From Crotophaga sulcirostris (taxonomy: Eukaryota; Chordata; Aves; Cuculiformes; Crotophagidae): 64,000 nucleotides of DNA. The notes below the pieces were generated by a model, which saw only the letters and a list, made by a program, of their open reading frames with translations, did not search any database and was not told where the DNA came from. The stretch lies in NCBI GenBank assembly GCA_013397455.1, contig VYZB01000121.1, positions 914,616 to 978,615 of the forward strand, written 5' to 3'. How positions within the stretch are numbered: position 1 is the stretch's first letter; each line of letters begins with the position of its first letter. The translations under genes and the position numbers were made by a program. Positions 56,905 to 64,000 of this stretch are shown piece after piece.

Positions 56905-56911
56905 AAAGGTC

Positions 56912-57138
56912 ATGTTATCACAGTATCACAGTATCACAAGGTTGGAAAGGACCTCTGAGATCGAGTCCAACCTATAACTCAACACTAACACCAACCCATG
57001 ATCTAAACCATGGCACTGAGTGCCTCAGCCAATCTCCTCTTAAACACCTCCAGGGTTGGTGACTCTACCACCTCCTTGGGCAGCGCATTCCAGTGGCCAA
57101 TCACCCTTTCAGGGAAGAACTTTTTCCTAATCCAACCC
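56912..57138 (-). mobile_element. CR1 3' end, antisense
   Basis: It reads cacagtatcacagtatcaca, aggttggaaaggacctctga, accatggcactgagtgcctc and attccagtggccaatcaccc. It has a GTGATACT-type 3' tail at the left. It abuts the CR1 tail that was split by the LTR. Confidence 0.9.
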
Positions 57139-57354
57139 TCAAAATTCTAAGGAAAATACTGAAGCATATTACCCTCATAAGAGTGAGTGCATATATGCAT
57201 TTAAACAAAACCACATATGTGTAAACTTATACATAAGCATCTCCCCCATGATGCACTCCCTGTCTAACAGTGAAATGCTCATAGTAGTTCTCTTTGTTGC
57301 ATCCTAACTGGCATGTGTGTGCTTCGTACTCTTAATCCGTATATTCGAGCGTAC

Positions 57355-57740
57355 TGATGAAAATTCCGTGCTGGATTGCCTCAAAGACCTTAATAAAGGC
57401 CAGACAGGTAGCATCTCCGGCTTTCCCCATCAGACCAGTTGTGTGATAGAAGGAAATTAAGTTGGTTTGATGTGACCTGTCCTTGGCAGATCCGTGTTAG
57501 TTTTTCCCTCTTGGAGGTTGCCAGTTGATTAGGAACCTGGCTGGGGTTTTTGTCTGGCAGTTGAAGTTACGTCGGGTGGTTTAATAACCCAGATTACTCC
57601 ACACTTTCTGTAGGTGGGTGTTGTATTTCCCTGTCTTCAGCCTCATGACACTTCTTGTTTGACCAGCTTTTTGGAGCTGGTCAATAGGTATGTGGTGACA
57701 CTTTTGTCAGGGGCAATAAGTACCCCGATAACCTCCCTCA
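57355..57740 (-). mobile_element. CR1-like reverse transcriptase remnant, antisense
   Basis: Read on the - strand, it contains a decayed counterpart of the CR1 RT block whose consensus reads like VYLDFSKAFDTV. Here about 57365-57410 decodes LAFIKVFEAIQHGIF, with NLISFY-like sequence preceding it (about 57430-57460). Stops are present. The 3' end at 56912-57138 has the same orientation but lies too close to be one intact element, so either a large internal deletion or two insertions are involved. Confidence 0.6.
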
Positions 57741-60475
57741 AGCAGTCATTATTAAATGTATCTAACTTTTCTTAATATTCAGTAGTCTTTTCTTTCTGTA
57801 TCCTGGCCTGCCATTGTGAAAAATAAGCAAAAAAAAAAAAAAAGGAGCATTCCAGGTGCTTATTTGGTTAATTTCCCTATTAACTAATAGACAGCTATTA
57901 ATTTTCCCTCTAATTCCCGTTGTCCCTTAGGTATTCTTAGCTTTCTTGGGTTTGTGCCTGCCTGCCTGTTGTAGCTTTTTTTTTATCCTTCCTTTTAGTC
58001 ATGTGCTGTTGTTCAGCTGATTGGTTGTGAAAGAAATGCAGCTCTGTTCTTGCTCTGGTTCCTTGTCTCCTTCCGTGGTACTTTAGTTGCATTGGACTAA
58101 AGTCACTTTCATTATACCTTTTATAGAACAGAGCTCTTGCAAGTGTTGAAAACTGCCTAAGTAACTCTGCAGCATGGATTTATACTTTTGGGAAAATGTT
58201 GAAAGTCCAGCTTTGCTGCTTCTCGTAAAACAAACCTCCAATCTCTGTCAACTCCACAAGTCCTTGACCTTTGCATTTATACAAAATAAATCTATTCCGA
58301 ACTCACAAAAAAGAATATTCCTGTTACAGAATTAGTGGTTTCTTTCAGTGGGATGATCTTTGTTTTTACCAGATTTTGGTTAATACCATGCTTTCAATCT
58401 GTGTTCTCTTCTCAATAACACAAACAACTGGTAGGTATTTTTCTGTCTGTTGCAGGGCAGCAGCAAAATAGGAAGTAGCCTCCTGTGGAAGGCATTAAAT
58501 AGGAATAAATATGCCCAAAGTCAGATGCTGATGTCTCTGAGCAGACCTGTGTTAAACAGAGCAACCCTTCAGCAGGGCAGGAAGAAATGATCTGAAAGTT
58601 TATTTAAGTGGATTTACTAGTATTTCTGCTTTTTAACAAACAAATTAGGTTATGTTAACAACACTCCAGTATACTGTGAAATAAGTTTTGAAGTGGTCAG
58701 GGCATATGCTGCTTATGCAAATTGCCTTTTTTCAGTTTTATTTTATTCTCTACAACTTTTTCTTTACTTGTTTCTCTTGATTTAGCTGCATAAAAGTGTA
58801 AAGGGTTTATTTTTCACGAGCTCTAAACTGGGAGAGGGACAACATTCGTGAAAAAATGATTGCAGTAAGCCTTTCACATACAACTATTTCATATACTTAA
58901 TAAAAAATAAAATTGTTTAAACACTGAAAGAAGTTTTGTCTGGTGCTTATGTGTTTCAAAATGTGTTCTGTTGTAAATGAAAGTGCATCTGGTAGAGATT
59001 GAACGTATTTACTGAAGTTTTCGTCGTTCTGTATTCAATAAAAATGCTGGGTGGCAGCATCAGTGAAGAAATACTGGATTTTAGAAGCAGCATCAGGGAA
59101 ACACACTTTGGTTGCTGCAAGTGACAAATAGGAGGATTAAAAACTGAAGAATATAAGTTCATTGAGGGTGAGCTACCAGTGAAGTGAAGAGGATGAGGAA
59201 GATGGGCTCAAACAGCCACAGGCTGAAGTATCTGCAACCAGAACCTGAGAGACTTGGTTTTTTTCTGCAAAGACAATACAAGGACAGTTTTTAGGACACG
59301 AGCCAGTGTTAGCCAGACATCTCACCTGGGCCAACGTGCTTCCCGCCTGTGTGGGACTTGCCTCTCTGTCCTCCACGAGGCTTTTCATAGACTTTCTCCC
59401 CAAAAGTTCCCCCTGCCTTTTGATGGCATACTCAGTTTTGAGGATCTTCTGTGGTTTCGTGCAGTGAGGGCAAGAAAAAATAAGGTGGAGCTGTGAAATT
59501 CTCACAGTATTAACTTTTAAATTATATTTTAAACTATATTTTAAAATTACTTGACTAGATTATATGGCTGGAGTGTCTGTAGTCTGTCTGCTACATGGTG
59601 TAAAATTTAATGCAAGTGAGGAAAGGAAGGGTAGAAGCTGGATGCTGAAAAATGTTCACTGCTGTTGCATATGAAAAATGATCGCTATGCAAATGACCTA
59701 AAGGAATTTCCTTTAGGAAATTTTAAAATAATGAAATCACTTTAATATGCTTCTAGCAGATCATTCAATTAAAAGGGGTTTAAAATTAAGTTTCTGCTGC
59801 TGAATGAACAAATCCACAATGAATCTGAGTTAGCGATGTAGATAGTTTTTTCGGTGGGTCAATAGACCCCTGCGTGGTTAGAAATACGAAGAGGGAGATG
59901 TAACGGCCAAAGTGTTCAGACATGTCCACCTGAGGGTGAGCTATTAAATCTATAGGGGTGTCCTGGTCTTGTTTTGCTGTACTGGTGACTTTTAAACTTA
60001 GATCTTTATCTAATTGGGTAAGAAGCAGCAAATCCATACTGGATGTTGACATAGCGGAGCTGAACCCACTGCAATTACAGTTGAATTTTCCTTTATTTTT
60101 CCCCATGGAAAGCCACCTCTCAGGTGAGGGTTGGGCATTGTCCAAGCATTGAGGAGCAACCCAGGATACAGCAGGGTCCCATCCTACATCTGCGGCAGAG
60201 ATTGAGTCATGGTATAGGATCCACTGCACTCACATGAGAGTTATTTCACTTCTAATTCCCACAGTACTTATTGCTCCCTTTCACAAGGATGGTTTTAAAC
60301 TCTTGGGATACCTAAGGAATGTTATTTGCTTACTTTTGCCTGTGTTTTCTTTGTTATAGAATCTTCTGCGGGATTCCTGTTCTGATCCTGTTTCAGCCCG
60401 TGCTTTTTCTTGGTTTTTTGAGTGAATTAGCATGTTCTGACAGCAGTTTCCTTTTAATCTGTATTTAACTGATAC
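57741..60475. other. Intergenic, no gene recognised
   Basis: Unique sequence with an A15 run near 57829-57843. The longest frame in the whole window (59786-60229, - strand) lies here and is discussed under findings. No transposon recognised. Confidence 0.6.
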
Positions 60476-60643
60476 ATGCGCTGCCCAGGGAGGTGGTGGA
60501 ATCACCAACCCTGGAGATGTTTAAGGGAAGACTGGATGAGGCACTCAGTGCCAGGGTTTAGGTGATGGGATGGTGTTAGTGTTGGCTTATAGGTTGGACT
60601 CGATGATCTCAGAGGTCCTTTCCAACCTTGTGATACTGTGATG
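60476..60643 (+). mobile_element. CR1 3' end, sense
   Basis: It reads ctgcccagggaggtggtgga, atgaggcactcagtgccagg and aggttggactcgatgatctc, ending with ccttgtgatactgtgatg. Same subfamily as the antisense copies at 10965, 56912 and 60812. Confidence 0.93.
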
Positions 60644-60811
60644 TTACGTATTTTTTCTACACACTATGTATGTGGAAGGTTTGCAAGGGAATCTGGGTGC
60701 TGATGCTTACTTAGTCCCTGCTGAATCAAAAGGGATGGATTTTGATGAATTTGAAGAAGAGAAGAAACTTTAATTGAAGTTTTTTTGCAATTTAGTGACT
60801 AGTTCACACAG

Positions 60812-60997
60812 CATCACAGTATTACAAGGTTGGAAAAGACCTCTGAGATCGAATCCAACCTATAACCCAACACTGACACCAACCCATCATCTAAACCATG
60901 GCACTGAGTGCCTCATCCAATCTCCTCTCAAACACCTCGAGGGACGGCGACTCCACCACCTCCCTGGGCAGCGCATTCCAATGGCCAATCACCCTTT
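60812..60997 (-). mobile_element. CR1 3' end, antisense, inverted partner of the previous copy
   Basis: It reads catcacagtattacaaggtt, ggaaaagacctctgagatcg, accatggcactgagtgcctc and ccaatggccaatcacccttt. It is the reverse complement of the copy at 60476-60643, with tails facing each other across about 168 bp. Confidence 0.93.
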
Positions 60998-63630
60998 GAT
61001 GCAAAATACAGTTGCAAAATTAGTGTGAAACACTGGTTTTAAACTCACTTGTAGAAACGAAGGGTAAGCACATTTAAAAACTGATCAGAGTTGCATGAAG
61101 TTGTTCCCTGGAGATCTGAACTCTGGCGTGTGTACGCTCCCAGCAATCTTAGCTGTTGCTGCTTTGTCCATGTAGTCTGCAGCTGGCTCACCTTGCTCAT
61201 TTGTGCTGACCTGGTTTATCTGATTACTTTAGTTATCCATTGCAGATAAGGAGAGACAAAAGGGAAATAAAAAGTAAAGTTCCAGTTTTGGTGAGGCACT
61301 CGTTTTTCTCCCTTGAAGCCATCTCTGTTGTTTCACATCTTTTAAGTGTGAGACTGCTGATACACCATGCTGTGTTGCTGCATTATAATAAGCTTCAACA
61401 GGACTTCTCTCTCTACAGTCCTGTTCTCGGGGACAGAGACAGGAGGATTTTTGCAAAAAAAGTGGTGTTTTCAATAAAAAAAAGGCAAAAGGCCATTATG
61501 TTCAAGGGACTAAAACATTTGTGAATTGAATGAGTAACTGTTGCAAAACCTGTGTTTTCTTATTATTTAAATTTTCTTCTTTCAGAGCAGAACTTGAACT
61601 ATCCTGTTCCTGTCCTTAAGTAAGAGTTTTTGATTTTTGTAATTGCATTTTTTAGTTGAGGTTGAAAATAATTTCATTTTCTTCTCAGTTATTCCAAAAT
61701 TTTTCCCCTCCAAAACATCAACATTCTTTACATTCAGTGGCTAATCTGGGATATCCATTAATCACACAACTTTCTAGTTATGAGTTTCAGACCTAGACAA
61801 TTCAATACTGCTCTCTGCTGTGTGGTGTGAGTTACAGGAGAAAGAAGTTGAGCTTAATGTGTTTGTTAATATATTTTCAGTACCCACTGCAACGTGCTTC
61901 AAGCATGCATCTTCTTCTGATCATAAAACACTTTCACTGTTAAAGGAAAATCCCTAGAGATTGCTCAACCTCTTCATGATTTATTTTTTTTATTCATGGG
62001 GCGGATATTAAAAAAAAAATTATATGATGTCTTACCCAATGTTGCAAAGAAAACTGTGATTTCTTTTTCAATCCACAATGTTTTTTGAATTTGATTGCAT
62101 AGGAATCGCAAAAAGTGATTTTTTTTTCTTGCATCCTGATGACGACTTTTTTTGCGCTTGGTGAATAACAAAAATGACAAGAGAAAAATACAGAACAATT
62201 TCACACCTGAGATTGAAGGAGCTGATTACTGTCATTTTGGTGATGTGCCTTTTCTATGTCTGCAGTGGTTAAGAAAGACTTTATGGTTTGGAGCATGATC
62301 ATTTCAGAGTGATTCAAAATTATTGAAGAGCTACAAATTTTGTAAAGTGCTTCAATTTGTTAGTGACTCAAGCAGCATTGTAGTGAGTTTTGTAGGGCTT
62401 TTAGTAGTCATATGCACCACCTGTAAATGTTCTTGTAGTCCTCCCCAGCTTTCCCCACCCCCACATCTCTGTGTGTTCGTGCTGTTGTTTGTAAGGCTCC
62501 CTCTGTTAATATCAACATTTCGGTTCTGTAGCATCATCCTGCACAGAGCCTCAGCCTGGCCCAGGTGGAAGGGAGGGGAATTATCACAACGTTACTGCAA
62601 TCAAAATATGCTGATGCTGGTGATGACATTAGTCATGTCAATGGTGCATCACCCTCTTGCTGTGGAAAAAGAGGATGTGTTGCACTCTAACACATTTAAA
62701 GATAAAACAGTTTGTGAAACAGATCACAAAAGGCTTGCTATTTAAAAAAAAATAAGCCTAGCACACTTGAAAACTTAGCATTTTTTTTTTTTGCTTCCTT
62801 ACTAACTCTTATGGATATAAAATTGCCTTCTTATTCAAAGTGGTCTTAGGTATTGTGGAGAAGCTGTCTCCTTATGTAATGACATGATTTGGTTATTTTG
62901 AGTGTAAATCACAGCTTTCATGCATGCTTTGCCTTGATTTTTCTCCTCACTTTTCAAAGCAGTATGAGAATAGTTCAATTTGCTTTGCAATCTTCATTGT
63001 CCATCCTGGTTGGGAAGGAATGCCTGAAAGTTGTGACTTTATAATGGAAATAATGAGGAACATTCACATATCCTATCAATAGTGCATTTCCTACTCAATA
63101 TTACATAGAGCCAAGTAAAATTTCCTAGCAAATTTACTCTAAGTTTTCTGTAAAAACTTGAATTTTTTTCCGGTGTTATGCATGTGGAACAACTCATGTT
63201 TTCCCTTTCATGGGTTGCTTTCGACATCTGAAATCCAAAATCATCTTAACTTATACGAACACTTAGACAAATCACATTTTGTCTTCTCAATGAGCACAAC
63301 TCAAGTTCATAAACCTCTGGGTGAGTATAATGTGTACCTGCTTGAGGATGCGTAATTGTTTTCTTGGGGACTGGCTGGAAGCAAGTATCAGGAATTGTAT
63401 TGCCTCTAAGTTGATGGAAATTTTCACCCAAGAGGAAGACAAAAATAAATCACCAGTATTCACATAAAATTTGTATTTGTATTCACCCAGCTCTACCCCA
63501 AAAAATGAGTCTAAAGAGTTTACGTTTTGGGGCCCTTTAATTAAGAATACATTTATGAATTGAGTCATGATTATAGATATGCTATACTCTGTACTGTTGT
63601 TATTTTGAAATTCTGGCAGTTACTGACCAA
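60998..63630. other. Intergenic, no gene recognised
   Basis: AT-rich unique sequence. A frame of 140 codons at 62323-62745 (+) shows no family likeness and I treat it as chance. Confidence 0.6.
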
Positions 63631-63872
63631 TGATAGGACTTGAGGGAAGGGCAGGAAGATGTGGCGGGGCAGGGTTAGGTTGGATACCAGGAAGAGGTTC
63701 TTCACCCAGAGGGCATTGGAGCACTGGGACAACCTGACAATATTCCAGAAGTGTTTGGACAATGCACTCGGACACACGGTGTGAATGTTGGGGTTGTTCT
63801 GTGCAGGGACAGGATTTGGACTCAATGGTCCTTGTGAGTCCCTTCCACCTCAGGTCGTTCTGTCCTATGAGA
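63631..63872 (+). mobile_element. CR1 3' end, sense, different subfamily
   Basis: It reads gataggacttgagggaaggg, ggttggataccaggaagagg, ttcttcacccagagggcatt, gtgtttggacaatgcactcg, tgtgcagggacaggatttgg and cttgtgagtcccttccacct, ending gttctgtcctatgag. It follows a CR1 3' end layout different from the GTGATACT-tailed copies. Remaining bases to 64000 hold a T-run (63953-63968) and nothing else. Confidence 0.85.
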
Positions 63873-64000
63873 TATCTGAGCTTTTTAGGGCTAACTAGGA
63901 GAGCAGAAACACAGGAGAAAAACTTGCCTGGCAAAAGAATGTTTTTCTAACATTTTTTTTTTTTTTTAGCTACCTGCAGATCACTTCAACAAATCAATGA

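Noticed and set aside
62323..62745. 140-codon + strand ORF
   Set aside because: No domain or family likeness, AT-rich and Ser/Cys/Val-rich by composition, with no splice or poly(A) context. Probably chance.

Overview
The window is vertebrate nuclear DNA, almost certainly from a bird. It is AT-rich, has long introns with GT-AG borders, and carries many 3' ends of CR1 non-LTR retrotransposons, the dominant interspersed repeat of birds. I see no prokaryotic features, tRNA, rRNA or CRISPR array. No database search or alignment could be run. Family calls rest on recognising the TMEM161B protein and remembered CR1 consensus patterns.

One protein-coding gene dominates: TMEM161B on the + strand. Eleven coding exons between 13220 and 43061 join without a frame break into residues 2-486 of a polytopic membrane protein; the human orthologue has about 487 residues. 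Every junction has GT/AG splice sites and every split codon restores an expected residue. The first exon, inferred to hold the 5' UTR and only the initiator ATG, is not in the window. Positions 1-13219 are therefore read as most of intron 1.

Layout: 1-1200 is a GC-rich, strand-asymmetric minisatellite with a 41-bp unit, next to CpG-rich sequence at the left edge. 1200-7650 is unique intron with one small CR1 tail. About 7660-11703 is a composite of a long, decayed CR1 with two further CR1 pieces nested inside it. 13220-43061 holds the coding exons, with a few CR1 pieces in introns 2, 3, 5 and 8. 43062 to about 50965 is a repeat-poor stretch after the stop codon with several AATAAA signals and may be a very long 3' UTR. 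From about 51 kb to the end I find no convincing gene. That flank holds an 829-bp solo LTR with a perfect 5-bp target duplication, inserted in a CR1 tail; antisense CR1 pieces; an inverted pair of CR1 tails; and one more CR1 3' end.

I did not find a new molecular system. The items most worth checking are the intron-1 minisatellite, the two layers of nested transposons, the candidate 7.9-kb 3' UTR, one unexplained antisense ORF at 59786-60229, and whether this copy of TMEM161B is Z- or W-linked.
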